A stretch of 64,000 nt of DNA, taken from Haemonchus contortus. Taxonomy: Eukaryota; Nematoda; Chromadorea; Rhabditida; Trichostrongylidae. Where the stretch lies: positions 30,995,496 to 31,059,495 of the forward strand of contig LS997566.1 of the NCBI GenBank assembly GCA_000469685.2, in the 5' to 3' direction. Shown one piece after another: positions 1-12,184 of this stretch (its first letter is position 1; each line of letters opens with the position of its first letter). Made by a program: the position numbers and the translations under genes. The notes under the pieces were generated by a model. It made no database searches. It worked only from the letters and a program-made list of their open reading frames with translations, and was not told the origin of the DNA.

Positions 1-396
1 CCTAACAGAAAAAATATCACCGGAAGAGGTTTACTGTGGTCAGATTCTTTGCCTAATTCAAAAGGTGTAGAATTCAGAATGAGCGCAATACTTAGAATTT
101 CGTGCTTCACTGTTTACTTTCTTACAGGAACGCCAAGCGAACCTACTAGATCGGTTTGAGGCCTTCATGGATAGGCTTGAACGAATAAGCATGTGCCTAC
201 CTCAGGTTCAAGAACCCCTCCAACAGGTTTTCTCTTGCATCAGTTTGACTCTCCATTGAAAACACAATTTGTAAGGAATCGAACGAGTTCTTCTTTCCAG
301 GTATGGGGAGGAGGAGCAGCTCATGATGATGGCAGCATTGCTCACGAAGAGGAAATCATTGTGGAAGATGGGGATTTCAATGAAGAATTTCAGTGA
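1..396 (+). CDS. 3' terminal exons of an unidentified gene
   Basis: I do not recognise this protein. Three consistent exons can be read: bases 1-28 (reading L-T-E-K-I-S-P-E-E before a gtttac donor), 128-226 after a cttacag acceptor, and 301-396 after ttccag, ending in TGA. All junctions are phase 0 and the frame stays open across both introns (99 and 74 bp). The visible C-terminus has a charged helical stretch (ANLLDRFEAFMDRLERI) followed by a glycine-rich turn and a very acidic tail (AHEEEIIVEDGDFNEEFQ). This looks like a coiled-coil or adaptor segment, but that is inference. The start lies upstream of the window. A second phase-0 donor option exists at base 215. Composition and frame continuity make real coding likely; the function is unknown. 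Confidence 0.5.
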
Positions 397-829
397 AGAA
401 TATGAATCCAATATTTCATGATTGCGACGATTTCTGCTCAGAGACCATGTGATAAAATGCGGGCATTGTTAACCTAATCATTTGAATCACCAGTCGGGCC
501 GCCCGGCTGACGCCAGGCTTCCCTCCTTCTTATGGTGTCGCCCGACTTCGCCGGGCGCTCCTCCTTGTAAAAAAAATTGTTTTTCCTCGAAAGCTCTACA
601 CTCCCAGCATTAGCTCCGAATTGGGGGCGATTTTTTCTGTATTATAATTGATCGTATACTAATTAGAAGTCTCGATTCATTGCTCTTCATCTCGAAATTG
701 TGTCGCATTGATGGCTTAACTGATTGAAAGCTAATGTCTTGAATGGTACTCAGAAATGGATAGTAACGCCTATCACAGATGTCGTTATCAATAGAACATT
801 TTTCAATTAGTTTAACTAATTAGCGACCT
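397..829. other. 3' flank of the first gene, no gene seen
   Basis: Sequence downstream of the TGA. It contains a short GC-rich stretch at 497-565, rich in cgcccg and gccggg motifs, in otherwise AT-rich DNA. I see no canonical AATAAA and no further exon. Confidence 0.5.
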
Positions 830-1110
830 AAAATTTCTATCACGCACGCTCCGCCCCCTGTAGGCGGAGTCCAGTCCTGCCACCTACCATAAGTGTTCCC
901 ATCATGCCTCCTGTACTCCCACCAATTTTCATCGCTCTGGGTTCAGTGGGACAGGAGTTATGAGTTTGCGGCCCAAAATTTCTATCGCGCACGCCCCGCC
1001 CCCTGTGGGCGGAGTCCGGTTCTGCCACCTGCCATAGGTGTTCCCATCGTGCCTCCCTTACTCCTCCCAAATTTGAGCTTTCCAGGTCCACGGGAACAGG
1101 AGTTATGAAT
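830..1110 (+). repeat. Two tandem units of a ~140-bp dispersed repeat
   Basis: Two neighbouring units, about 830-969 and 970-1110, share the order aaaatttctatc, cacgc, gccccctgt, ggcggagtcc, tgccacct, gtgttcccatc, actcc and acaggagttatga. They differ by scattered substitutions. An (AC)n-like stretch follows at 1111-1145. A third, inverted copy occurs at 28405-28570, next to a (TG)n tract, so this is a dispersed repeat family rather than a local duplication alone. Confidence 0.7.
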
Positions 1111-1360
1111 TTCAAACACACACACCGACACACCAACAGACACACTTAGCGAATTATATAAAGTAGGATAGCAGTTGTTCTTCAACTTGTTCACTGCAGA
1201 GATCTACTTATATTGTCGATCTTATTCTATTTGCTTATAAACTTGTAGTTATTCTAATACCATCGAACATGTACATCCAAGAGGTGACTGGCACACGCAC
1301 GCGTACTACTGGCGTCCTGACGCCAACGTCGGCGTCGCTTGCCGATCCATACTTGGCTGC

Positions 1361-1404
1361 TTCATACTTCGACGTGTGTGCCGGCACGCATGTCGAAGTA
1401 TGAA
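1361..1404. repeat. 44-bp near-perfect palindrome
   Basis: The two halves meet at cc|gg (1382/1383). The arm ttcatacttcgac reads back as gtcgaagtatgaa, and gtgccggcac is the centre. Only a few compensating transitions break the symmetry. It could extrude as a cruciform or be the inverted tip of a foldback element. Confidence 0.75.
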
Positions 1405-1586
1405 CAGCCCTTCGCGAGTCGATGGCTCATGGTGCAGGCTGCGAGTATTTAGCGAAGGAACGAAAGTAAGAGTTTGCGTGGAAATTTTGTTTCGCGATTG
1501 CAAGAGAGCTGGTAATGTTCGCTTTCACAAACAAAGTATCTTATCAAAAAAGGGGAATTTCGTACCTGGAAAAGAGAAAAGAAATG

Positions 1587-1858
1587 ATTGCAAGTGGGGG
1601 ACGGTACAAACGTGCGTCCGAGGATGCGCGCGGCAACTTGCGCGGCGAAGTTCGTGATGATTTTGTACGACTCTGACGCCAATTTTCGGGTCGGAACACA
1701 AACTTAAAGTAGAGTAGTTTAGTAGAGTCAGATGAACCTTCGAATCTACCCTACTTCATATCTGGGCCCCAATGATAGGCGCCAAAGTCGTTCAAATCGT
1801 TACGAACTTCGCCGCGCGCATCCTCGGACGCACGTTCGTACACATACCCATTGCAAGT
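1587..1858. repeat. Foldback (inverted repeat) element
   Basis: The left arm near 1600-1665 (cgtgcgtccgaggatgcgcg, cggcgaagttcgt) is the reverse complement of the right arm near 1795-1845 (acgaacttcgccgcgcgcat, cctcggacgcacgttcgtac). The left arm has a small insertion. The ~120-bp centre is unrelated and there is no ORF. This fits a MITE or foldback repeat. A weaker outer pair with gacgcc/ggcgtt-rich sequence lies near 1318 and 1950. Confidence 0.65.
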
Positions 1859-2405
1859 TCCGTAAGAACTCGTCGGTCCCTATCACCACCAGCGTGTAAC
1901 TCACATGAGAGTACCATGTTCCGACTTATCGAATAACTCGCGGCGCTTGCGTCAGCGTTGGCGTTGCACCATGAACGCGCTCACTCAGTGGAGATGAGGC
2001 GACACTGGCTAATTGCATTTCTGACTAAAAGTAAAGTTGCTCTCCGACAATTCAAAGTAAGGCGTTCTACGATACAGTGGAAGGTTGCAAGGTACGGACC
2101 ATAGGGCCTACCTGAGCAACTTCCCACCTTGTTGTTTGGGTTTTTATAATCAGCAAATTTATAGAGTGATGCATCTTCGGGCAACCACTTATACAGGAAA
2201 GGAAATTAAGAATGAATATTAGCTCTTATGTGACTTTACGATGAAATAAAATGCAGAATCCCATGGACGCAGAATTTTACACGCAGCACATTCCCTTTCC
2301 TGGCATAACCCTATTTGAATACGCAAATTCTCACCCGCCACATATACGACGCGTCAAAAAGGGAACATGGAAAGAAAGGTGGTAAGGAGGTGAAGGGGCG
2401 AGGGC
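1859..2405. other. Intergenic, no gene seen
   Basis: No exon with acceptable splice sites and composition was found on either strand. The open frames here are short. Confidence 0.4.
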
Positions 2406-2860
2406 CTAGCATGAAAACCACGGGGACTCATTCGAGCCAGTACCCATGAAAGGGTTACTGTGGGAGGCGAGTACCCGCGCTGGCCCGGTTATGTTTATGA
2501 CGTGGGAATCCTCCCGAATCCGTCCCGGGGCGACGGCCGTATCCTCCCACTGGGAATTCGGATCTTTTTCATCATAGCGATCGAGTGCGGCGAGTGCGAC
2601 GCGCCGTTCCTGGAGATGATACCATGCCCTAGGCCACGCATTTCGTGTGAGATCATGAAGTTCACGGCGAGTCGCCCCCACTTGATGACTCCGTTCATCG
2701 TACCGAAATAGTCGCGCTGTGAACGCGGCGTTTTAACCATAAGCAACATGTTCGTGGAATCAACCAGCCTCCCGTACGACGCAGGTGTTTTTGTAGTTGA
2801 AATATAATGCAAATGATGTTTTTCGGCATCGATGGGGACAGCCCAGAAGTGCAATGTCGA
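2406..2860 (-). repeat. GC-rich conserved-looking block with a 119-codon minus frame
   Basis: On the minus strand 2495-2854 is open for 119 codons (MHFWAVPIDAEKHHLHYIST at the start, then FGTMNGVIKWGRLAVNF and SHEMRGLGHGIISRNGA), and a second minus frame covers 2406-2681. The block is clearly richer in GC than its flanks and both strands are fairly open. I recognise no domain. Overlapping open frames and the lack of splice context suggest a dispersed repeat or a transposon relic rather than a host gene. This is inference. Confidence 0.35.
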
Positions 2861-3699
2861 ACGCGGGTTTCGTTACTCGGCGAATCGTTCTAGAATATTC
2901 TCCATGGCGCGCGTTTGCCCACTAGAGCACACTGGCAGTGGAACATTCGGGAGCTGGTCAGCTCTTCTCATTCTTTCCCTCGTTGCTGTCACGTAGAAGG
3001 CTCGATTTCACGTTTGTAGTTTGTCAAGCATTTGTTTGAACATTTGTCCGATTCCAATCTATTTTCTATAAAAAAACACCATCCGCGCTGCTGTATTTGT
3101 CGTTAGATCAGAAATTTGAAGAAGAAACCTTTTAATCTACATTATCTTTGAGCAGTAAAGCACTTTCTATCAGAACTTTTGTATAACTATGGTCCGGATC
3201 CAGTTTCTTGTCGCCCATATGTAGTTTTGATTGTTTAGGATGAAGTTTAGTTTCCGCGAACTTTGCCGAATTCACAGCCCTTCTGCAGTCAAAAGTTGTT
3301 TGGAATCGACCTGAAACTGTTTTTATTTGTTGGAATTTTGGAGCCTTTTTAAGGAGTTGGTTAAGTTTCTAGAACAATCACTTTTACCGTTCTTATTAGG
3401 TGATTTCTGAGCGGTCAAGCCACCAATTGAAGCCCTCAGCCATCTCATTGTCTTCACACTTCGAAAGATCATTTGCAAGGTGCTAGTAGCTCGTTTGCGC
3501 TGTTTGAAAAAGCGATTTAATGGTTGCAAACTTGAATTCATCGCATTGGTTTTAAAGTTCATAACGTACCGCTCTTCATACCAGAGTTCTTACTAGTTCC
3601 CCCCTCTTATCACCTTCCCGTTTGGTTAGAATTTCAGCTTTTCCCCAGGTTTTGTTGGCTTCATCCATGATGCCCTGTTGGTGAGTCAACGGTTTTTAG
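2861..3699. other. Intergenic, no supported gene
   Basis: A minus-strand open frame at 3323-3562 (K/N/R-rich) has no convincing splice sites or family match. Nothing else was seen. Confidence 0.4.
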
Positions 3700-3970
3700 T
3701 CGAATGGAGCATTCTTCGAGTAGTATCGGGTTTGGGGAATGAGTGGGACATCCTTCATTCTGGTGTAAAAAGTTGAGGGAGAGAATCAAGGATGCGGTCG
3801 ACAACTTCTTTGAGCCCTGGCTGGACACCGGGGCTGCCCTGGCCCTGGTACTACCGAAAAATGGCATTGACATAGTGGACTCCTGTGGTGCATGGATTTC
3901 AGTACAGGTTACTTTGCTTCTAAATTTTCTCGAAAGTTTACGAAAGGAATTTCTAGCTGCCGAGTAGCTA
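3700..3970 (+). repeat. Partial copy of a dispersed, once-coding repeat
   Basis: The + frame at 3743-3967 reads CKKLRERIKDAVDNFFEPWL, then TGAALALVLPKNGIDIVDSC. The segment ttgaggg-agagaatcaaggatgcg resembles gtgaggc-agagagatcaaagacgc at 17790-17815, with aligned flanks, so both belong to one dispersed family. The protein-like composition suggests a coding ancestor. It could instead be a real upstream exon with a donor at cag|gtta (3906), but no partner exon fits. Function unknown. Confidence 0.35.
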
Positions 3971-4430
3971 AGGTGCTATTCGTCGTGAACCTTCGCCTGA
4001 AAACAAGTCCAACGTTTTTTGCCGAAGTTGCTTTTGCAAGAGGTTTTCCAGTGTCAGTATAACGGTATAAGGAACTTATTTACGCAATAACGCGCCCGAG
4101 CAGCGCTTACTTGATACCGTGCATGAGGACTCGGTATTAGTTGGCCTTCATCCCGACCAGGCATTCATTTGGAAGTGGAAGTTAGTCCACCGGAAAACAG
4201 ACCCCGTTTTTAAGCGGGTCAAACCTTTCATTTTGTCAATTTTGACGCTAAAGCCAAATTTTCCTTGAAAGCTTCTTTGTTTTTGAGAGCATTCCTAGCA
4301 AATTTGAAAGGTTTGTTTTTAAACTACCAAGTGCTATGTCGCTGTTTCTCTTAAACGTTTCTCAACGTTTCGTGATTCATGTTTTTTAACTACATTGAAA
4401 GGTTCTTAACCTGGCTATAGGTAGTTGTGA
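3971..4430. other. sti-1 upstream region
   Basis: AT-rich intergenic DNA before sti-1. I see no TATA box or heat-shock element that I would defend. Confidence 0.35.
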
Positions 4431-4441
4431 TGACTTTCAGG
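4431..4441 (+). promoter_or_regulatory. Probable SL trans-splice acceptor of sti-1
   Basis: A tgactttcag|g acceptor lies 33 bases before the sti-1 ATG with no upstream exon. This is the usual place for spliced-leader addition in nematodes. It leaves a leader of about 32 nt. Confidence 0.55.
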
Positions 4442-4472
4442 TATTTCTCAGTGAGGACCCACCACTGAAAAA

Positions 4473-7035
4473 ATGGCGAACCCTCAAGCGAAGGTAGGAT
4501 TTTTCAATGTCATTTTTGTGGTTCTTAACTTTTGTGTTTCTGTTAAATGGACTCGACATATTATTTGGTTTCAGCAAGCTATCGCTGAGAAGGATCTAGG
4601 AAATGCGGCATATAAGGTGAAAAATTTCGAGGAAGCTCACAAACATTATGATAAAGCCATTGAACTCGATCCTTCTAACATTACGTTCTATACTAATAAA
4701 GCAGGTAAGAACAACTCGGCGAGCATTGCAGTAGTGAACATGCCTGCTCTATTGTTTTTATCTTGCCTGAACTATAACAACTTGAAATTGAATACTGTTC
4801 AGCCGCCTACTTCGAAGAACATAAATATGACGACTGCATTGAAGTTTGTAAGAAAGCTGTTGAAATTGGACGTGAGCAAAGGGCTGATTTCAAGTTGATT
4901 GCAAAGTAGGTCTTTTTCCATTCCAGATCAATCTTTTGTTAGTTCGTCATACTACTGCATTCTCTTCGGAAACCATTCCTTGAGAGTGGTTTTGTCAATA
5001 GATGCAGTTGTAGAAGGCATGCAGTTGCTCGCTAGAGCAAGAAAGTGGGAAGATATTATACACAGGGTTCCACGTTGTCTCCTTGTTTCGATTACTGTTG
5101 TGAATCGGCATTTTCCTTGCGGTTTTCAATTCTCTATAACAGCAGTGAGCAGCATCTGCTTCTCTTTGTTGTGGAGAGCTCAAGCGTAGATGTCGGCATA
5201 AAATCGTTGTTTCAATAGCCATGTTTTATGCCCTGATCAGTTCTACTTGGCCAGACGGGCTTGCATCAAGTGTGAGTAACTTATGCCGCACCAGCACCCT
5301 CATCAGGGAATAACCGACATTGCTCTATTCTCTGTCCCACTTTCCTTACCTTTCGGCAACATATTACTTTGAAACATCTATTTTCAATGTGCTGAGCTTT
5401 CTCTTGTGAGAGTCCATTGAGATTTCTCAGCTTTTGCGTTATCCATAGCAGCTGGACCCATAGTAACCACCATTAATTTATGCTTTATGCAAGAGTGATT
5501 GTTCATGGGAAGACCCTGTTTGTCGAGTATAATGATAATGAGTGGCCTAAATTGCAAGCTTACTAGTATCTGCCCCTCCCCTTGTTTTGGATATTGTGTT
5601 CCCCCGTCAGCTACACCCACTTGAGTTTCGCTCTACATTTCAGTAGAGCAAATTTTTCACCGTTACGATTTTAATGAAGTTCCCGCTGCACCACGGATTC
5701 GGTTATTTTGTCCTGAAGACTTGGTCGTTTTTGCTCGTAGAATTAATAATTTCAATCTTTGTCGTCAAAGTGTGTTCCATTGTTATCCTATACGTTCCAC
5801 CTTCTTTTCCAGAATGATTTTCATATTCAATTTACGTTTGTATGTGCTTCAGCACATTTTTATAGAGCTATGGCTCGAGCTGGAAATGCATGCTCTAAAA
5901 AGGAGGATTTAAAGGAAGCCCTCAATTGGTATGAGAGGTCTGTGTCCGAGTTCAGGGATCCTGTGAGTGATTAGATTTCGTTCCTTTTTTTGAGCCAATT
6001 TGAAAGGCTTATTATTACTGAATATTTTTCCAGGAAGTCGTTAAAAAAGCCAAAGAATTAGAGAAACAAATCAAAGAAAGTGAACGACTGGCTTATATCA
6101 ATCCCGAGTTGGCCCAGGAAGAAAAGAACTTAGGAAATGAGCTGTTCAAGGTACTTACAAAACGTTACTGCTTATACTTACTCTTATTCATATATTTTGA
6201 TCAGAAAGGAGATTACCCTGGTGCCATGAAACATTATAATGAAGCTGTGAAACGAGATCCTGATAACGCCATTCTGTACTCTAACCGTGCAGCGTGCTAC
6301 ACGAAGCTGATGGAGTTTCAACGAGCGCTCGACGACTGTGAGCAATGTATCAAACGGGATCCGAAATTCAGTGGGTTTCATCATCATTCATGTTATAGAG
6401 GTTGGTGATCTCGTTACTGTACACAATGCTTTAACACACTGCGTGTGTTGTGCTTGTTTTCTCGGTACTCAGGCATACCAACTATGACTGCTCTGAAGGC
6501 GCTCTTGTTCGCAATAGTTGGTGTGGCTGTGAATCAACTTCACCGCATAGTGATCAATTCTTAATGTCTCAATTTCAGTAAAGGGCTACATTCGAAAAGG
6601 TGCTGTATTGACTGCAATGCGTGAGTGGACTAAGGCAAAGCGAGCCTATGAGGATGCTCTTGGTGTGGATCCTTCGAATGCTGAAGCCCTTGAAGGACTG
6701 CGCAACTGCTTCCGTAGTAACGACGAAGATCCAGAAAAAGTAGGAACTTTATCTTCTGTTAGAACAATACGATGGGATGTATTTTTGACCTTTGCGACAT
6801 ATAGGCCAGAGAACGTGCACTTGAAGATCCTGAGGTTCAAGCCATTCTTCGTGATCCGGGAATGCGATTGTTGCTCGAGCAGATGAGCCAGGTAAGACGA
6901 AATCCTAGCTTTTTGAAACTGTGGTGATACCATCCTTTATAGGACCCTGGAGCTGTTAGGGAGCATCTTCAAAACCCTGACATAGCGGCGAAACTTATGA
7001 AGCTCCGTGAAGCTGGTATTATTCAAATGAGGTAA
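4473..7035 (+). CDS. sti-1: STI-1 / Hop co-chaperone (HSP90-HSP70 organising TPR protein)
   Basis: Cytosolic adaptor that binds the EEVD tails of HSP90 and HSP70. Nine exons: 4473-4493, 4575-4704, 4803-4905, 5866-5962, 6034-6150, 6205-6370, 6579-6739, 6805-6891 and 6943-7035 (TAA). They total 975 bp, 324 residues; the Caenorhabditis protein is about 320. All introns are GT..AG with matching phases; intron 3 is 960 bp, the others about 50-210 bp. TPR2A-like repeats span roughly residues 8-115 ([21 protein letters not shown]), TPR2B-like repeats about 140-255 ([46 protein letters not shown]) and the DP2/STI1 domain about 262-324 ([20 protein letters not shown]), ending IIQMR. Clamp Lys, Asn and Arg positions are present. 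As known for C. elegans, it lacks the TPR1-DP1 half found in yeast and human Hop. No frameshift or stop; it looks intact. Confidence 0.97.
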
Positions 7036-10000
7036 TGGGGTCAGGCATAGTCGAATGCTGGTATGACCTCATTAATACTTGTTTTTGAGGTTTCTCGTTT
7101 TTGATGTCTCTTTAGTGTTTCCGAAATTAGACATGATATATCCACATCACTTATGTGCTGTTGCGTTTTCGAGGCATTCTATGTACTCACCTTCCCAACT
7201 TCGATTTCGTGACTACGATCTTTGTATGTGGAATTCATCTCGGTGTTTACTTCATTCTCATTATTCCTTTTTACGTGTTCAAAGATAAAGGTTAAGATTT
7301 TTGTTTATGCTTGTATCGCAGTGGGTTTTTTGCTCTTGTATTGGAAATAATCTCATTACTTCTTTTTCAAAGTTAACTTTACTCGTGAATGGAAAGTTCA
7401 AGAGGAAAGGAAAATCTCAGTGGGAAGTTTCTAATCTTCATTGCCATTATCGATTAGTTGAAAACGAGAGGCAGGTGAATTATTGTCTTAACAATGTTTT
7501 GCGAAAACAAGCTAGTGTACTTGCTGATGTGGTTGTTACTGTCCGATTTCTTTGATCCGAAGGTTGAAATGACCTTCTAACTACCTAATTCTCACCAGTA
7601 TGGCGAACTATAGAAAAAAAGGCTTATTTTCGGGTGCTACAGGTAGTTATGAAACAGCGATAGTCGATAAGCTCTTCGTGAGAATACCTTGCCACTAGCA
7701 CCCAAGTTTTGGTGATCGGTTGCACCTTGCTCATATTCCCTTTTCATTACGTTCCTTCCTTAGGCTACCTCACGAATAATTTGAAAGTTACACTTGTATT
7801 CGGTGTTTGGGTACTGTGAACTCGCCCTTTACTGTGAACTCACTCAAGAAATTGTGAAATGAAAACGGATGATAACTGCGTGGTTATTCAGAAAACTGTG
7901 TTCACTGGGTTAAGGGAAGGTGCTGTGCATAATTCTGGCCTTAGCCGTTGATATCGTCGATTCGAGTGTAGCCTACCTTTTATGGAATGTTCTGAATGCT
8001 TTTCAGTACTCCAAGATGGCTAAGTTCGTAATGCATCGTTTTCGATGCCAAAAATCACTACTCTCCAGCATAAGACGGTCATCAATCATTTCGAAGCTCC
8101 CGCTTTCGATTATGTTCTTTCACACAGGTTTTGTAGGAACTCAGCGAAGCTTCTCGTGTCAGTTTTGATTGATCACTACTGCCTTCAGATCAGCATTAAA
8201 AAAGCATGACAAATGAGCTGATAACAGAGAACGAGAATGGGTCTTGTATTCAAACTATATAAACATGTGACAATGGTTGTCAAAAGGCGAACCACTTCAA
8301 AATCAAGTGTAAGCTGACTCACAGAAGAGGGAGGCTTATCTATACTGCTTGTAGAACTGTTATGAAATGAGCGACAGTAATTTTTTCCGATATAATTGGC
8401 TTTAAGTAATCCTTCCTGTATGATCCGCCTCTAGTTCGGTCTTCATCTACAATTGTATGGTGTTTTGAATGAATGTGGCCTATGCAATGACTTGTAGTGA
8501 CCAGTCGAAGTCAAGACAGAGATTAAAAGTCAGTTTTTTTTCATTTTCGCAGACGAGTGTGGGTACCTATCAAGCGAACTTGGTTGGCCTATCCCCAATA
8601 TCGACCCGAGAGTCGATCCTCGGTCGATGTGTATGTCGTAGTGCGTCACTTGCCACTATACCAACTTCGCTCTGGTATCTTTCACAACAACTATCAATTC
8701 TACCAACTAACAAGGAACTAGTCTTAATTGGAATAATAGAGGCTATACAATCGGTTGAAGTCGTTTTTGGCATATGAAAGTTGCGAATGAATTCCATTAC
8801 TTTTGGTTTTTAAGTATATGCGTGCATGTGTGGATGTTTGTATGTGTGTGTGGTGTGTGTGCGTGGGATTGTGTGGGTCGCACTTTTCTTTTTGAATTGT
8901 GCAAGTACCCCCAGCACGTATGCCAGTCTTCGCTCTTTCTTTTTTTACCTGTTCATCGCTACCACATTGATTCCGCCAATGTGGATTACGAAACTAGTCG
9001 TTCCAATAAAATGCTGCCGGTGAATTCTCCACTTTCTTCAGCGGTTTTTCATTGGAACGGTTCTCAGGCAGATTCCAACTATGTTTCGGTGAAAGGGGTA
9101 AGCGAAAGCAGTCATTCCGCCTTTTGACCATCCTTTCCTTGCCGGATCAATATGTATCAAAGGTGTTGCAGCACTTTTTCGTTTTGTTTCCATTTTTCGA
9201 TGAACCGTATTACTGAAGGTTCTGCCGGACTCAGGGTCGTTATACTTGGGCTTGGTCGTCGCGCACGTTGAACCAGTCGATGGAGCCATCTAGAGAGGGC
9301 TCCTGGTTCCCGCCCCTCCCCCAACTGTCCTTCTAATCGCACACCATATACTGAAAGAATTCAATTAGGTGGTGGTTGATCACACAGTATTCGATCAATG
9401 TTGTGTGGCGGCATAATTGAGCTAATGAACGAAAGACAGAAGAAATAGGATGAATTGTAAAAGTTTAATAATTCAAAAATTGTGAGGTAATGTAGCGTAG
9501 TCCCGATATCGATTACCGCGCGCGAGACTGTTATGCGTCACGTTGAAGGGAGAGTCAAGCAAGCGTGCGCAAGCGTCCCAGCAAGCATTTTCTGTTGTGG
9601 CTATCATTTATGATCGCGTTCACCATAATCTATTTTGCATTAACTTGACCTTTAGAGAAGTTTCAATCTCTTCCGTGGTCACGCTTTCTTATCTCTTTCT
9701 TCTTCAAAACACTGCTCATGGATACAGCAGTCGAAAATTTGTTGCTACCAGAAGCCACAATAGGATAGGCTTTCATTCCTATTTTACGGCTATAGGCGGC
9801 AGTTGGAATAGCAGACCGGATAATACAAATCTAGACCTCCCTCCCCTGCTTCTTAAAGAACCCTTTCAGCTAGCGGAGAACTAGTTCGGGCCAGGTATAG
9901 TGGATTTGTTCGTTTAATTCTAGATATAGATATAAAATGGCCTAGCCCGAGGTCGAAAATAAAAAGTAGCAGCTTCGCTATCTCAGCTCTGCATTGAAAA

Positions 10001-10972
10001 TATTTATAAAGCCGCAATTTAAGGGTCAACAACTGGGTCCCGCAAAATCCGGTTTGCCGACCACCTGTAAAGCAACAAAGTACACAAATCATTGAACAAT
10101 TAGAGAATACTGTCGTATGTGCCGCCACAAGTGTTTATTTGTTTTGAATAGTGCTTACTTTATTGTTCAGTCAGAACTCCGAAGACTAGACGGGCTTTAA
10201 ATTCACATTCTTTGCCATGTGCAATAAGAATAGGCTGATATTTGCTAGCATCACAGACACAGAAAGCGAGCATTTTTGCTCAAATTACCAAAGGAATCGT
10301 TGTCGTCGTTTATGGCGACGATCCCCTTTTGATATATCGTCTTCTCACCTAGTGAGTTAATCCACGCCTTTAAATGGTGCAGGGTCAAGGGCGAGGCGTA
10401 AGTTGATCCGTTCCATACAGACTTATTTATCATTCTTCTGTGTTGTTAAAGAGGAAGTCTCCAATTTCTACATTTTTTGTCAAATATTCACTCTCTCACC
10501 ACTGTAGCTAATAAACCCCTACCTCCTGCTTAACCACAGTCCTAGAGAGTTTTGACTTATCCATGTTACCTTATCGTAGAAAAGGAAAAGCAAGTAGAAT
10601 TTTTGTGTATGCTGGCATTTTGTTATGACATCGCGTACAAACAACACGCTGAGTTACATCAACGAGCACTCAATGGAAATAGTGCAGAGTTTCACATCCT
10701 CAGGGGGATCGAGGAATTCTTCCCTCACTTGTTTCTACGCTTTCCTCTCCGGAAAGCCTACTTCAGGCAGAACAATAAAATTTTCAAGCGTTTTCCAATT
10801 TTAAAGCTAGGTTGGCCACACAATTCAGTGGCTATTATAATGGAGATCATTTTGTACGGCAGATTGCGTTCTGTCGGTGATATAAACTAGAGTAAGAGGT
10901 CACGGTAGCTTTTCGCGTTTAGTAGCCGCATTTGCAAGGGTGACCCGACCCGTTTTCATGTAATACCCATAG
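7036..10972. other. sti-1 3' flank and long intergenic stretch
   Basis: There is no canonical AATAAA soon after the sti-1 stop. Open frames near 8553-8777 (two competing + frames), 8970-9100 (ending at a gtaagc donor) and 10570-10690 (FLCMLAFCYDIAYKQHAELH) look partly coding. None can be joined in phase with defensible splice sites, so I do not call genes. The last may be an upstream exon of the gene that follows. Confidence 0.4.
8817..8872 (+). repeat. TG-rich microsatellite
   Basis: Imperfect (TG)n with tgtatg and tgtgcg interruptions. Confidence 0.7.
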
Positions 10973-11431
10973 GTGGGACAAGAAGCTTCTCCCTCTGTGT
11001 TCTGATCTTATGGATCGCGTGGATATGTTTTTGCTTGTGAAAGAGCGGTTACTCAAGCAAATCCAAATGAAGAGGTGCGGCATGAAATTGAATCCTGTAA
11101 CGATTTCTGTATAGTCGCTGTTTACCGGAATTTTTTTCTACATGTTCTGATAACGAGAGGCCTCGTCAAAGAGGGTGAGAATGATAAGTGTGCTGTCCCT
11201 GCCGCTTTTGGTAGCCGTGGAGCGGTTGGCAATAATGCCATAATACTTTATCTGCATTCCTTTGAAAGCAGAATTTCTTCAGAAGAATGTCGTGAATCGT
11301 TTTCGACGCTTTTACTTCAACAGGTAGGAGAAACTGCTGAAAGAAACGATTGGGACTTCTTGGATTCTATCTTTCCTGGTCTCTCCTCTACTTTATCGAG
11401 CATTGATGGAACTTCACAGCCGTCTTTATGA
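10973..11431 (+). CDS. 3' exons of an unidentified gene
   Basis: Two exons join in phase. 10973-11074 follows a cccatag acceptor and ends at ag|gtgcgg. 11272-11431 follows gaaagcag and ends in TGA. The protein reads WDKKLLPLCSDLMDRVDMFL, then LVKERLLKQIQMKR, then ISSEECRESFSTLLLQQ, then a serine-rich acidic tail ending GTSQPSL. Composition (amphipathic helices, balanced charge) is coding-like and the 198-bp intron is canonical. I do not recognise the family. The exon enters with one base after the acceptor, so at least one upstream exon is missing; the 10570-10690 frame is a candidate but I could not find a matching donor. Inner donor cag|gtagga at 11323 could give another isoform. Confidence 0.45.
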
Positions 11432-12130
11432 CTTCCCCCCACTCGAATCTTCTCATAAGTTGCCCTCGAAAAGATGAGATCGAAGGACGGAAACAGGATA
11501 GACCCACATCACAGCTTTGTTTCGTCTTGCCCTCATTTCAAGTCATTTTGGTTGACACTATATTTCGCATTCAAAATTCCTCTTGTTATTTGCTGTCAGA
11601 TAGCATTATCGCTCGATTTGCGAATCGTTGAACAAAATCTTATGTAAACATTTCATATTATTCGTTGTCGTCTTTGAATGTCAAAAGTTGATGATCAACA
11701 ACTTGTTTATTGTTTGTCAAACTTTCAATATACCAGACCAACTACTCATCGAATCTAGAAACATTCATTTCTCTCTTTTTCTGCGAACTGTTTACAAGTT
11801 TGCTCTTTAGTCTAGATTCTTTCCATTGAATATATCGATTAGAAAGAATAGTAAATACAGAGAAATTATGCAAACATTTGCCTAACCATGCGACACCGGG
11901 TGCTGAAGTCGAAGATCACGCGCTTTTTTCGGATTGTTCGGCTCGGTGCTGACGAATTTCGGTCAACAATATCGATTCCAAAGCTTGCTGAATCAATGCT
12001 TTTCGTTCTTGCCTGAATATATCGCTTTCGAATTTCCGTTTTATTACTTCGAAGCGTTCCTCGTTTGACTTTAAATTTTGAAGATATTGATAATTTCCTT
12101 TCATGTGACTCATGTGGTTTTCAGTTAACA

Positions 12131-12184
12131 ATGGCATCTGCTCCCCCGCTCGAAGAAGAAGAAAGCAATATGGTGCGAAATCCG
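12131..12184 (+). CDS. Possible trans-spliced first exon
   Basis: ATG lies 7 bases after a gtggttttcag acceptor, and the 18-codon exon (MASAPPLEEEESNMVRNP) ends in phase 0 at ccg|gtaagt. This is typical of a nematode SL-spliced first exon. I could not find a following exon in the right phase with confidence; the group at 12668 is phase-compatible but unproven. Confidence 0.3.

Noticed and set aside
1111..1145. CRISPR-like or regular spaced repeat
   Set aside because: It is a simple AC-rich microsatellite; no regular repeat-spacer pattern exists anywhere in the window.
8553..8777. Coding exon after the cgcag acceptor
   Set aside because: Two different + frames and one minus frame are all open here, so openness is not evidence; no partner exon fits.
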